Position numbers and translations under genes: made by a program
Notes under the pieces: generated by a model
The model's database searches: none
What the model was told of the DNA's origin: nothing
The model's input: the letters and a program-made list of their open reading frames with translations, nothing else
In this document: positions 20,801 to 28,919 of the stretch, piece after piece
Position numbering within the stretch: the stretch's first letter is position 1
Layout of the letters: every line of letters begins with the position of its first letter
NCBI RefSeq assembly: GCF_003633685.1
Contig: NZ_RBKT01000001.1
Coordinates: forward strand, 5,518,001-5,582,000
Source of the DNA: Micromonospora pisi
Lineage (GTDB): Bacteria > Actinomycetota > Actinomycetes > Mycobacteriales > Micromonosporaceae
Reading direction: 5' to 3'
DNA: 64,000 nucleotides

Positions 20801-21784
20801 TCAGTCGACCGAAGCCGCGTGACGGAAGGTGCGGCGGTAGGCGGTCGGCGAGACGCCGATGTGCTGGTGCAGTTGCTGGCGCAGGGCTGCGGCCGTACCG
20901 AAGCCGGACTGCTGGGCCACCTGGTCCACCGGCAGGTCGGTGGTCTCCAGGAGTTGTCGGGCGTGGTCGGTGCGCTGCTGGAGCAGCCAACGGGCCGGGC
21001 TGAGGCCGGTCTCGGCACGGAACCGCCGGGTGAAGGTCCGTACGCTCATGCTGGCGTGACCGGCGAGCTGGCGCAGGGTCAGCGGCTCGTGCAGGCGTTG
21101 CTGGGCCCACTGTCGGGTGGTGGCGGTGCTCGCGTCGGAGACCCGGGGGACCGGGCGCTCGATGTACTGTGCCTGGCCGCCGTCACGCCACGGCGGCACC
21201 ACGCACCGGCGGGCGGAGCGGTTCGCCACCGCGCTGCCGTGGTCGGTCCGGATGACGTGCAGGCAGAGGTCGATCCCGGCGGCTACCCCGGCCGAGGTGA
21301 GCAGGTTGCCGTCGTCGACGAAGAGGACCTCGGGGGCGAGCCGTACGTCCGGATGCCGGCGCCGGAACTGCTCCGCGTACGCCCAGTGGGTGGTTGCCGG
21401 CCGCCCGTCGAGCAGCCCGGCGGCGGCGAGCACGAAGGCTCCGGTGCAGATCGACATGATCCGGGCGCCGCGTTCGTACGCCGTGTTCAGTGCCTGGTGC
21501 ACTTCCGGAGCGAGCACCCCTTCGTCCAGCGCCGGGCCGGCGTGGACTCCGGGCACGATGATGGTGTCCGCCTGCTCCAGCAGCTCCAGCCCGTGGTCGG
21601 GCAGCACCTGGAAGCCGGCGGTGCTGCGTACCGGCAGACCGCCGGGGGTGCAGGCGTCGACCCGGTAGCACCGGCGCCCCTCGGCGTCCCGGGCGGTTCC
21701 GAAGATCTGCGACGGGGTGCCGAGGTCGAGGCCGACGACATGGTCGAGGGCGAGTACGGCGATCCGGTGCTGACGCGACGACAT
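20801..21784 (-). CDS. GlxA-family AraC-type regulator (DJ-1/PfpI plus HTH)
   Basis: 327 residues. The N-terminal half is a DJ-1/PfpI (GATase1-like) domain: IAVLALDHVVGLDLGTPSQIF at the start, and nucleophile-elbow-like ICTGAFVLAAAGLLDGR with a Cys near 120, so the sensor fold is intact. The C-terminal 100 residues form an AraC HTH pair (LTLRQLAGHASMSVRTFTRRFRAETGLSP ... DQVAQQSGFGTAAALRQQ). The ATG at 21784 retains the start of the sensor beta strand; an earlier in-frame ATG at 21802 is possible. It is divergent from the MFS gene, which it probably controls. Its ligand is not apparent. Confidence 0.88.
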   Translation of the reverse strand: MSSRQHRIAVLALDHVVGLDLGTPSQIFGTARDAEGRRCYRVDACTPGGLPVRSTAGFQVLPDHGLELLEQADTIIVPGVHAGPALDEGVLAPEVHQALNTAYERGARIMSICTGAFVLAAAGLLDGRPATTHWAYAEQFRRRHPDVRLAPEVLFVDDGNLLTSAGVAAGIDLCLHVIRTDHGSAVANRSARRCVVPPWRDGGQAQYIERPVPRVSDASTATTRQWAQQRLHEPLTLRQLAGHASMSVRTFTRRFRAETGLSPARWLLQQRTDHARQLLETTDLPVDQVAQQSGFGTAAALRQQLHQHIGVSPTAYRRTFRHAASVD

Positions 21785-21800
21785 GGCCGGATTCTTGCGC

Positions 21801-23177
21801 ATGATGGCTCTCCGGCCACTCGTCCGGTCGGTGGAGGTGCCCGAGACTTCGGACGTGAAGTCACCGCGTCTCTTCCATCCTGCCTGGGCGGTCGCCGCCG
21901 TCGCCTTCGTCGCCCTGGTCGGCGCCGCGGGCTTCCGCGCCACCCCGTCGGTCATGCTCCACCCGTTGCACGAGGAGTTCGGCTGGCCGTTGGCGACGAT
22001 CTCCACCGCGGTCTCGGTCAACCTGATCCTGTACGGGCTCACCGCTCCCTTCGCCGCCGCGTTGATGGAGCGCTTCGGCATCCGCCGGGTGGTCGTCGCC
22101 GCCCTGCTGCTGGTCTCCGCCGGCAGTGGGCTGACCGTCTTCATGACCGCGAGATGGGAGCTCATCGCCACCTGGGGCGTACTGGTGGGGCTCGGCACCG
22201 GCTCGATGGCGCTCGCGTTCGTGGCGACCGTGACCGGCCGTTGGTTCGTCAAGCGTCGAGGGCTGGTGACCGGTGTGCTCACCGCCGGGGGTGCGGCCGG
22301 GCAGCTGGTCTTCCTGCCGGTGCTCGCCAACCTGGTGCAGGCGTACGACTGGCGGGTGGCCGCGCTGGTCGTGGCCGGGGCGGCGCTGCTCGTCGTACCG
22401 CTGGTGGTGATCTTCCTGCGGGAGCATCCCGCGGACCTCGGGTTGCCGATGTACGGCGGGACGGAGGTGGTCCGGCCCGAGCCGGCGACCGGTGGACCGA
22501 ACGCGGCGGCGCGGGCGCTCTCCGGTCTGCGGATGGCGTCGCGTACCCGGGCGTTCTGGCTGCTCGCCGGGGGTTTCGCGATCTGCGGTGCGACCACGAA
22601 CGGGCTGGTCGGCACGCATTTCATCCCGGCCGCGCACGATCACGGGGTGGCCGAGACGACGGCGGCGGGACTGCTCGCCCTGGTCGGTCTCTTCGACATC
22701 GTCGGCACGATCGCGTCCGGCTGGCTGACCGACCGGGTGGACAGCAGGTTGCTGCTCGGCGCCTACTACGCGCTGCGCGGGCTGTCGCTGCTGGTGCTGC
22801 CGAGCCTCTTCGCCGACGCCACCGGCCCGACGATGCTGGTGTTCATCATCTTCTACGGGTTGGACTGGGTGGCCACGGTACCCCCGACCGTGGTCCTCTG
22901 CCGGCAGTACTTCGGTGACCGGGGTGCGGTGGTCTTCGGTTGGGTGTTCGCCTCGCACCAGGTCGGAGCGGCGATCGCGGCCGCCGGTGCCGGCCTGATC
23001 CGCGACCGGCTCGGCGAGTACAACCTCGCCTGGTACGTGGCCGGCGGCCTGGCGATCGGCGCGGCGGCGCTCTCGCTGATGCTGAAGCGGCGGGAGCCCG
23101 AGCCGGTGCCGGTCGAGCCGGAGCCGGTGGTCAGTGCGGCCCCTCGTGCGTGGCGGTTGCGCCCCAGCGACAGCTAG
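21801..23177 (+). CDS. MFS transporter
   Basis: About 459 residues with 12 predicted membrane helices split by a central cytoplasmic loop (VRPEPATGGPNAAARAL). The first helix starts at HPAWAVAAVAFVALVGAAGF and a loop 2-3 region shows MERFGIRRVV. Sequence features resemble the monocarboxylate-porter-like MFS family of actinobacteria; substrate unknown. The start is uncertain: ATG 21801/21804 lack ribosome binding sites, and GTG 21831 or 21855 would leave a normal promoter gap to the divergent regulator. The Pro/Glu-rich C-terminus (EPVPVEPEPVV) is cytoplasmic. Probably regulated by the adjacent GlxA/AraC protein. Confidence 0.85.
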   Translation: MMALRPLVRSVEVPETSDVKSPRLFHPAWAVAAVAFVALVGAAGFRATPSVMLHPLHEEFGWPLATISTAVSVNLILYGLTAPFAAALMERFGIRRVVVAALLLVSAGSGLTVFMTARWELIATWGVLVGLGTGSMALAFVATVTGRWFVKRRGLVTGVLTAGGAAGQLVFLPVLANLVQAYDWRVAALVVAGAALLVVPLVVIFLREHPADLGLPMYGGTEVVRPEPATGGPNAAARALSGLRMASRTRAFWLLAGGFAICGATTNGLVGTHFIPAAHDHGVAETTAAGLLALVGLFDIVGTIASGWLTDRVDSRLLLGAYYALRGLSLLVLPSLFADATGPTMLVFIIFYGLDWVATVPPTVVLCRQYFGDRGAVVFGWVFASHQVGAAIAAAGAGLIRDRLGEYNLAWYVAGGLAIGAAALSLMLKRREPEPVPVEPEPVVSAAPRAWRLRPSDS

Positions 23178-23193
23178 CCGCGGCGGGGCCGGG

Positions 23194-23970
23194 TCAGCCG
23201 GGTTGGTCCGTCCACCGCTGGTTGCTGCCGCCCTGGCAGCCCCACTGCTGGAGGCCGGTCTCGGGGACATCGAGCGTCTGGGTCGGTACGTCCAGGCACC
23301 GGCCGCTGTTGAGGTTGACCAGCGAGATCTGCCCGCCGTCGGCGGCGGCGAGCCGCCAGCGTTGTTCCACGCTGCCGTCGCAGACCGCCGGGCCGACCCG
23401 GGCGCCGTCGTCGCGGCTGGCGCCGGTCACCTCCAGGCACCCACCGGTGGCGACGTTCACCAGGGTGACCTGGTCGCCGACGACGGGCGTGGGTCGCCAC
23501 CGCTGGTTCGGTTCGTCGGTGCAGACCACCTGCCGTACCTCGGCCCCGCTCGGGTCGTTTCCGGCGGTCATCGCGAGGCAGAACGACGATGCGACGGAGT
23601 GGAACATGCGGGCCGGGACCTCCACCGGCGTGGGGCTCGGTGGCGGCGCCGGATCGGTGCTGCCGGCGGCGCCACCGCCCGGGCTGGCCGTCGTGGCGTC
23701 AACCGAGGCGACCGGGGCGGGCAGTTGCGCGGCCCGGTCGACGTCGGTCCCGCCGTCGCCACGCAGGGCGCCGGTGGCGAAGAGCAGGCCGGTGAGGAGC
23801 CCGGCGGCGCCGATCGCGTACGCGCCCGTCATCAGCCGGTCGCGGCCGGGTCGGGGTGGTGGCGGGCCGCCGCCGTACACGGCGCCGCCGGACGAGCCGG
23901 GCGCGGCGCCGCCGGACGAACCGTAGACGGTCCCGCCCGGCGCCCGGTGTTGCTCGTCCGAGGTTGCCAT
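23194..23970 (-). CDS. Membrane-anchored ricin-type beta-trefoil lectin domain protein
   Basis: 258 residues. A cytoplasmic low-complexity N-terminus (repeats of SSGGA and VYG with a PPPPRPGR end) is followed by one membrane helix (about 47-66), a Pro/Ser/Ala linker and an extracellular RICIN domain (about 118-258). That domain carries three QxW-type repeats (NQRW, EQRW, NQRW) and paired cysteines (FCLAM/VVCTDE, GCLEV/AVCDGS, RCLDV/WGCQGG). It should display a carbohydrate-binding domain on the cell surface; no catalytic domain is attached. The ATG at 23970 follows the DUF427 gene on the same strand by 91 bp. Confidence 0.85.
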   Translation of the reverse strand: MATSDEQHRAPGGTVYGSSGGAAPGSSGGAVYGGGPPPPRPGRDRLMTGAYAIGAAGLLTGLLFATGALRGDGGTDVDRAAQLPAPVASVDATTASPGGGAAGSTDPAPPPSPTPVEVPARMFHSVASSFCLAMTAGNDPSGAEVRQVVCTDEPNQRWRPTPVVGDQVTLVNVATGGCLEVTGASRDDGARVGPAVCDGSVEQRWRLAAADGGQISLVNLNSGRCLDVPTQTLDVPETGLQQWGCQGGSNQRWTDQPG

Positions 23971-24061
23971 CTAGCGATAGTGACCCAGTCGACGGCTCCG
24001 CGACCATCCGGCCCGCCCGTCCGACCAGCTATTTCTGGTACGGGTGGCGCCCCGGACCGGA

Positions 24062-24346
24062 TCAGTCGACGACCTGGACGTCCTTCCAGAAGGCGACCCG
24101 GTCGCGGATCTGCTCGGCGGCGGGGAGTGGTTCGGGGTAGTACCAGACGGCGTCCTGACTTTCCTTGCCGTCGTACGACAGGGAGTAGTAGGAGGCCTGT
24201 CCCTTCCAGGGGCAGATGGTGTGAGTGTCGGATTCGCGCAGCAGATCGTCCCGCAACGCGGCGCGTGGGAAGTAGTGGTTGCCCTCGACGACGACTGTGT
24301 CCGTACTTTCGGCGATGACCTGGTCGTTCCAGATGGCTTTCGGCAC
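24062..24346 (-). CDS. DUF427 domain protein
   Basis: 94 residues, the full length of a DUF427 single-domain protein. Diagnostic segments are KAIWNDQVIAES at the start, VEGNHYFPRAALR, the conserved CPWKGQASYYSL turn and VWYYPEPLPAAEQIRDRVAFW. The fold is a small beta barrel. The biochemical role is not established. It is divergent from the EACC1/caspase module by about 110 bp and shares its strand with the ricin-lectin gene downstream. Confidence 0.9.
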   Translation of the reverse strand: MPKAIWNDQVIAESTDTVVVEGNHYFPRAALRDDLLRESDTHTICPWKGQASYYSLSYDGKESQDAVWYYPEPLPAAEQIRDRVAFWKDVQVVD

Positions 24347-24446
24347 GTTTTCCAGCCTAGATGGGCCTGACGGGGGCCGCCACGGCTAGCTCGATCTTGA
24401 CGGAACGGCAAGTCTGTGACCTCTATCGGATCACGCATAGTTACGA

Positions 24447-24458
24447 GATAATTACAGT
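24447..24458 (+). promoter_or_regulatory. Probable -10 element of the EACC1/caspase module, leaderless
   Basis: GATAAT at 24447-24452 lies 6 nt before the EACC1 start codon in an AT-rich island (24436-24460) unusual for this genome. The spacing implies transcription starting at or next to the ATG. TAGTTA and TAATTA flank the spot as an imperfect inverted repeat. A TTGACG at 24397-24402 is too far upstream to be its -35. Confidence 0.45.
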
Positions 24459-25070
24459 ATGTCGAGCATATCGTCGGACCGGAAGCTGTTCCTGCAGGTC
24501 AGCGGCCCGATAGCAAAAAGCGGACGAGCCGACGCCGAGGCCGCGACCGCACTCCTCCGTGAGCTGCTCAGCGGGACAGGCATAACGGTCACACGGGCCG
24601 AAACCACCCCGACTCAGGCGCCAGGCGCCCCGGACCCGAAGGCCGACCCGACCCCGGCTGAGGAGCAGCACGTCCACAAGGGCGGCGAGACCATCTCGCT
24701 CGCCGAACTCGCCATCACCGGCGCCTTCTCCGCCAGCACTCTCGCCGCACTCACCCAGATCGTGATCGCCTTCGTCCGGCGTGGCGCCGCCCGTCGGATC
24801 GTGCTGCGCGACGGGGCCCGGACGCTGACCATCGTCGACCCGTCGGAACGTACCGAGCGGGCGGTCGCCCGCTGGCTCGCCGGACCCGACCCTGAGCAGC
24901 CGGCCGAGGCGCCCGCCCTCCCCGACCAGCCGGCCGGGACGGTCACCGTCCCCGACCGGATCGCCGTACCGGAGCCGACCGTCGCGACGGAAGCGGCCGG
25001 CGCCCCGGAGACGATCGCCGGACCCAGGACCGCCCACGCCCGACGGGGTGTCGGCTCCGGTGTCGACTAG
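24459..25070 (+). CDS. EACC1-like protein (effector-associated constant component)
   Basis: 203 residues. After a short beta-rich start (KLFLQVSG) and a Pro/Ala linker comes the core: ISLAELAITGAFSASTLAALTQIVIAFVRR, one membrane-like or amphipathic helix near 85-105, then RRIVLRDGARTLTIVDPSERTERAVARWL. This pattern resembles EACC1, a small protein that in actinobacteria accompanies caspase-like or trypsin-like effectors in predicted conflict systems. The C-terminal 50 residues are Pro/Ala/Thr rich. The last 23 nt overlap the caspase-GroEL gene, giving tight coupling. The EACC1 assignment rests on remembered family features, not a search. Confidence 0.65.
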   Translation: MSSISSDRKLFLQVSGPIAKSGRADAEAATALLRELLSGTGITVTRAETTPTQAPGAPDPKADPTPAEEQHVHKGGETISLAELAITGAFSASTLAALTQIVIAFVRRGAARRIVLRDGARTLTIVDPSERTERAVARWLAGPDPEQPAEAPALPDQPAGTVTVPDRIAVPEPTVATEAAGAPETIAGPRTAHARRGVGSGVD

Positions 25071-27426
25071 GCCATCGGCTGGCCGGTACGCCCTGCTGGT
25101 CGCGACCGGCGAGTACGCCGACCCCTCCCTCGACCGGCTGCGTGCGCCGCAGCAGGACGTCACGCGGCTCGCCGCCGTACTCGCCGACCCGGCGATCGGC
25201 GACTTCACCGTCCGTACGCTGAGCGACGCCCCGGAACGTGAGGTGCGCGCCGCGATCGAGGACCTGCTCACCGACCGCAGCGACAGCGACCTGGTCCTGC
25301 TCTACTTCTCCTGCCACGGGATCGTCGATCCCTACCACCGGCTCTACTTCGCCGCCAGCGACACCGTCCGGACCCGCCCGGCGAGCACCGCCATCTCCCG
25401 CTCCTTCGTCAACGAGCAGTTCGAGGCGTGCCGGGCCTCGGCCAAGGTGCTGATCCTCGACTGCTGCTTCGCGGGCGCGTTCGCCGAGGGATTCAAGAGC
25501 GCACCGCAGGGCGCGCTCGACTGCCAGGTCGGCCGGGGGTATGTCGTACTCAGCGCGTGTGACAGCTACGAGTACGCGTTCGAGTCCGACGAACTGGTCG
25601 CGTCGGCACCCCGTGGTTCGATCTTCACGGACGTACTGATCGAGGGGCTGGTCACCGGCGACGCCGATCTCGACGGCGACGGCCTGGTCGGTGTCGACGA
25701 ACTCTTCCGCTACGTGCACGACGGGGTGGTACGTCGCCGGCCCGAGCAGCAGCCGAAGTACAGCGCCTACAACGCCGAGCCGCACATCTACCTCGCCACC
25801 GTGCCACCGGTCGCCGCCGTGCCGGCCCCGACCGCCGTCACCGGTCCGTCGAAGGTCGGTGGCCCACCGGCGGTCACCTCGTACAACCAGCACCAGGCGA
25901 TCGTGGCGCGGGGCTTCCGGGTCGGTGCGGAACTGGTCCGGCGCACCTACGGGCCGTTCGGCCGGCGGATGCTGGTCGAGGACGAGCGCGGTGGGCTGCA
26001 CGAGGTGGCGGACGCCAGCGGCATCGTCCGGTTGCTGGCCGGCGGGGACACCCGGGACAGGCTCGGCAGCGGTTACCTGCGCGAACTCGTGGAAGGGATC
26101 CGGCACCGGGTCGGCGACGGCGCCACCACCGGCGTCGTGCTGGCCCAGTCCATGCTGGACTCCGCCTCCGACGCGCTGCGGGCCGGTGCCAATCCGGTGG
26201 CGCTGCGACGCGGGATCTCCGCCGCCGTGGCGGACGTGGCGATCGAACTGGCCGGTCTCGCGGTGCCCGTACGCACCAGGGCGGAGCTGCGTGCGCTCGC
26301 CACCATCGCCGCCGGCGACGAACTCGTCGGCGACCTGGTCGCGGAGGCGGTCGACCGGGTCGGCCGGGACGGGGTGATCCGGGTCGAGGCGAGCAACCTG
26401 TTCGGCCTCGAACTCGAGTTGACCGAGGGGATGAGCCTGCGGGCGGGACACGTGTCACCGGCCTTCGTGACCGACCAGGAGGAGGGGGAGGCGGTGCTCG
26501 ACGAGCCGTACCTCCTCCTGGTCGACGACCGGATCTCCGGGGCGGAGGAACTGCTGCCACTGTTGACGGCGGTGCAACGGGAGGGCCGGCCGCTGGCGGT
26601 CTTCGCCCACGAGATCCGGGACACGGCGCTCGGCGTGCTGGTCCTGGAGAAGAAGGCCCGGCGGCTGCTCAGCCCGGTCGCGGTGGCCCTGCCCTGGCCG
26701 GCCGGGCAGCGTACCGAGGCGCTGGCCGATCTCGCCGCGCTGACCGGCGCGACCGTGGTCGGGGGTGGCTCCGGGCCGCGCCTCGCGGATGCGACGCCGG
26801 ACGTGCTGGGCCGGGCCCGGCGGGTGGTCACGACCCGCAGCGAGGCGGTCGTGCTCGCCGGGCCCGACACCGCGGAACCGATCGTCCGCCGCTACCGGCC
26901 GCCGCGGAACGAGCCGGGGCCGGGCGACGCCACCGGACCGGTGTCGGCGGAGCGGATGTCCCGGGTGGTCGGTGGGGTCGCCGTGATCAAGGTCGGCGAG
27001 GTGACCGTGGAGCAGCGTCAGGTGCGCCGCCGCCAGATCGACCACGCGGTCCGCAACGCGAAGACGGCGGCGGAGTGGGGGGTGGTAGCGGGCGGCGGCG
27101 CGGCACTGCTCGGCGTACACCGCCGGCTCGCCGGTCGCTCCACCGCTCCGGTGCCCCGGCAGCGTGGCGACGACGAGGCGCTCGGTTACGCGCTGGTGGT
27201 CGACGCGCTCCCGGCGCCCTTCGAGGAGTTGCTGCGCAGCGCCGGCCGCGATCCCACCGGAGTGCCGGAGGATCTGGCGTACCGGGGCCCGGGCGTCACC
27301 TTCGACGTGGTGGGCGGGCGTTACGTGGTGGCCCGGGATGCCGGCATCATCGACGCCGCCGCCACCGTACGGGAGGCGGTGACCGCGGCGGCCGGCATCG
27401 TCACCCGGTATCTCATGCTCGGTTGA
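25048..27426 (+). CDS. Caspase-like protease fused to a GroEL/Cpn60-type chaperonin
   Basis: 792 residues. Residues about 13-255 are a peptidase C14 domain: LVATGEYADPSLDRL, catalytic His90 in YFSCHG, catalytic Cys140 in ILDCCFAG, then YVVLSAC and GSIFTDVLIEGL. After a Pro/Ala/Val linker, residues about 275-792 match GroEL end to end: TYGPFGRRM (phosphate loop), GDGATTGVVLAQSML with the ATPase Asp357 (GroEL Asp87), apical region GHVSPAF through LLLVDDRIS, MSRVVGGVAVIKVG, Asp665 (GroEL Asp398) before WGVVAGGGAALL, and DAGIIDAAATV with Asp769 (GroEL Asp495). The GGM tail is missing. GTG 25048 (or 25060) lies inside the EACC1 gene. It could be a chaperonin-gated protease; function is inferred only. 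Confidence 0.85.
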   Translation: MSAPVSTRPSAGRYALLVATGEYADPSLDRLRAPQQDVTRLAAVLADPAIGDFTVRTLSDAPEREVRAAIEDLLTDRSDSDLVLLYFSCHGIVDPYHRLYFAASDTVRTRPASTAISRSFVNEQFEACRASAKVLILDCCFAGAFAEGFKSAPQGALDCQVGRGYVVLSACDSYEYAFESDELVASAPRGSIFTDVLIEGLVTGDADLDGDGLVGVDELFRYVHDGVVRRRPEQQPKYSAYNAEPHIYLATVPPVAAVPAPTAVTGPSKVGGPPAVTSYNQHQAIVARGFRVGAELVRRTYGPFGRRMLVEDERGGLHEVADASGIVRLLAGGDTRDRLGSGYLRELVEGIRHRVGDGATTGVVLAQSMLDSASDALRAGANPVALRRGISAAVADVAIELAGLAVPVRTRAELRALATIAAGDELVGDLVAEAVDRVGRDGVIRVEASNLFGLELELTEGMSLRAGHVSPAFVTDQEEGEAVLDEPYLLLVDDRISGAEELLPLLTAVQREGRPLAVFAHEIRDTALGVLVLEKKARRLLSPVAVALPWPAGQRTEALADLAALTGATVVGGGSGPRLADATPDVLGRARRVVTTRSEAVVLAGPDTAEPIVRRYRPPRNEPGPGDATGPVSAERMSRVVGGVAVIKVGEVTVEQRQVRRRQIDHAVRNAKTAAEWGVVAGGGAALLGVHRRLAGRSTAPVPRQRGDDEALGYALVVDALPAPFEELLRSAGRDPTGVPEDLAYRGPGVTFDVVGGRYVVARDAGIIDAAATVREAVTAAAGIVTRYLMLG

Positions 27427-27493
27427 GTGTCCGCGAGGGCGGCGTTCCCGGTCGGGGCGGCTGACGGGCCCTGTCGCGACTGACCGGCTGCGG

Positions 27494-27523
27494 TGGCCGG
27501 CACCGGTCGCCCGATGCCGGCCA
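27494..27523 (+). terminator. First hairpin after caspase-GroEL gene
   Basis: Perfect 9-bp arms TGGCCGGCA and TGCCGGCCA around a 12-nt loop, 67 nt after the stop codon. Confidence 0.5.
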
Positions 27524-27530
27524 TCGCCCG

Positions 27531-27558
27531 TGCTGCGACGTGGTGCCGACGTGCAGCA
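27531..27558 (+). terminator. Second hairpin after caspase-GroEL gene
   Basis: A 10-bp stem between 27531-27541 and 27549-27558 (TGCTGC-ACGT with one bulged G on the left arm) around loop GGTGCCG. With the preceding hairpin it makes a tandem terminator that isolates the module. Confidence 0.5.
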
Positions 27559-27825
27559 GGTCTCTGAGGAGCGGGTTCGGCCATGCGCCACCGTCGGCCG
27601 CGCGCGACGCGACGCAACTTGCACTCGTCGAGTCCACTATCCGCCTACCGCGGTGGATCACGGTCAGCCCGAGCGGTAAAGAAGAGGCCCGGCATGTCCG
27701 ATGCGCGTTCCCGGTTTGTCTGTTGTCCCACGTACGCCAACACGCAGAGTGACCGACCACTGTGGAGAAAGTGGTGGGTCGATGCGCGGTGCGATGGCGC
27801 GCCCGACCCTGCCGCGTACCGGCGG

Positions 27826-28581
27826 CTACCGCCCCGCAGCGAGGGTCGGCCGGAGCACGAAGACCGCCCAGCCGAAGTAGCGGCGACCGTACTCCAGGTG
27901 CCAGCGGCGGGACAGGTCCCGGAAGTCGCGTACCTGCTGGGCGCGGGGATCGTGCGGGTAGGCGCGCAGCCACTCGGTCAGCGTCCACCACTGCTGGGCC
28001 ACGTACCGGTCCCAGCTGTCCGCGTCGGCGTGCACCACCTCGACCAGATCGGTGCCGGCCGCCTCGAAGCGGTCCAGGGTGCCGCTCAGCGAGGTGAAGT
28101 CGTCCACCCCGAAGCCGTACGCCCCGTACGCCCCGGGAGGTGGCGGGTCGATCCAGTACGGCTCGCCGACCAGCAGCAGCCCGTTCGGACGTACGGCCCG
28201 ACGCATCAGCTCGATGGTGCCGGCGAGTCCACCGCCGATCCAGGTCGCGCCGAGACAGGAGACGACGTCGTAGCCGCTCGCCTCGGCCCGGTACTCGGCG
28301 GCGTCACCGTACTGGAAGCTGACCCGGTCACTCACGCCCAGTTCGGCGGCGCGTTTGCTCGCGGCGGTCAGGAACACCTCGCTGATGTCCACCCCGTGCC
28401 CACGGATGCCGTACCCCTGGGCCCAGCGGCAGAGCAGCTCGCCCTTGCCGCAGGCGAGGTCGAGGACCCGACTCTGTGGGCCCACCCGGCTGGCCGCCCC
28501 GAGCAGCATCAGCTTCTCGTGGGTGAACGGGTTGAGGATGCGGTGCTCCGCCTCCGACAGCTCGTGCAACCAAAGCGACAT
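27826..28581 (-). CDS. SAM-dependent class I methyltransferase
   Basis: 251 residues. Motif I is VLDLACGKGELLCRWA, followed by an acidic motif II end (HGVDIS), motif post-II YGDAAEY and motif IV YDVVSCLGATWIGGG. The C-terminal 90 residues are aromatic-rich (WWTLTEWL, WHLEYGRRYFGWAVFVL). Small-molecule methylation is likely; the substrate is unknown. Start MSLWLHELSEAEHRI at 28581 is chosen to fit similar proteins; an upstream in-frame ATG at 28623 is possible. The strand and promoter are separate from the caspase module. Confidence 0.85.
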   Translation of the reverse strand: MSLWLHELSEAEHRILNPFTHEKLMLLGAASRVGPQSRVLDLACGKGELLCRWAQGYGIRGHGVDISEVFLTAASKRAAELGVSDRVSFQYGDAAEYRAEASGYDVVSCLGATWIGGGLAGTIELMRRAVRPNGLLLVGEPYWIDPPPPGAYGAYGFGVDDFTSLSGTLDRFEAAGTDLVEVVHADADSWDRYVAQQWWTLTEWLRAYPHDPRAQQVRDFRDLSRRWHLEYGRRYFGWAVFVLRPTLAAGR

Positions 28582-28919
28582 CGGGCCAGGATTACCCGTT
28601 TTCCGGATCGTGTCGAGTCCCATCTTTCGGCAGAAGATCACAACCGAGTCGTCGAGGCGCCGCGGCCGCCCCCGGCAGCCCGCTCACCGGCCACCCCGCC
28701 GAACCGGTAGCCGAGACATCTGCACAGCTCAGAGACGTTAATTCGGGGGCGCCGAGTGATCGGACGGGCCGGCCGTGAATCGCACAGACTAGACCGGCTT
28801 CGATGTGTATCGGATCGGAGCGCGCCGACCCGTGCCGGGTGGTGGGAAAGCTCACGGCCGCTTCACCACACCGCTCCACCGGGTCGACACGACCGCCCCG
28901 GTCGGGCAGGCTGTCCGCT
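28582..28919. other. 338-bp divergent intergenic region
   Basis: Between the divergent methyltransferase and membrane coiled-coil genes; it should contain both promoters. It is more AT-rich near 28730-28745 (GACGTTAATTCG). No hairpin, repeat or convincing small gene was found. Confidence 0.5.

Larger units (their letters stand above)
27427..27825. other. 399-bp intergenic region with two hairpins, no gene
   Basis: Convergent space between the caspase-GroEL gene and the methyltransferase gene. It contains the two hairpins listed separately. An ATG with AAGAGG upstream at 27694 opens a plus-strand frame that runs antisense through the methyltransferase; I regard it as chance. Confidence 0.6.

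Noticed and set aside
21785-22624. Longer N-terminus for the GlxA/AraC regulator (start near 22624)
   Set aside because: The extension is antisense to the MFS gene and has no DJ-1 sequence; the sensor domain begins right after 21784.
27694-28710. Plus-strand frame opening with ATG 27694 after AAGAGG
   Set aside because: Runs antisense through a clear methyltransferase and has no recognisable domain.
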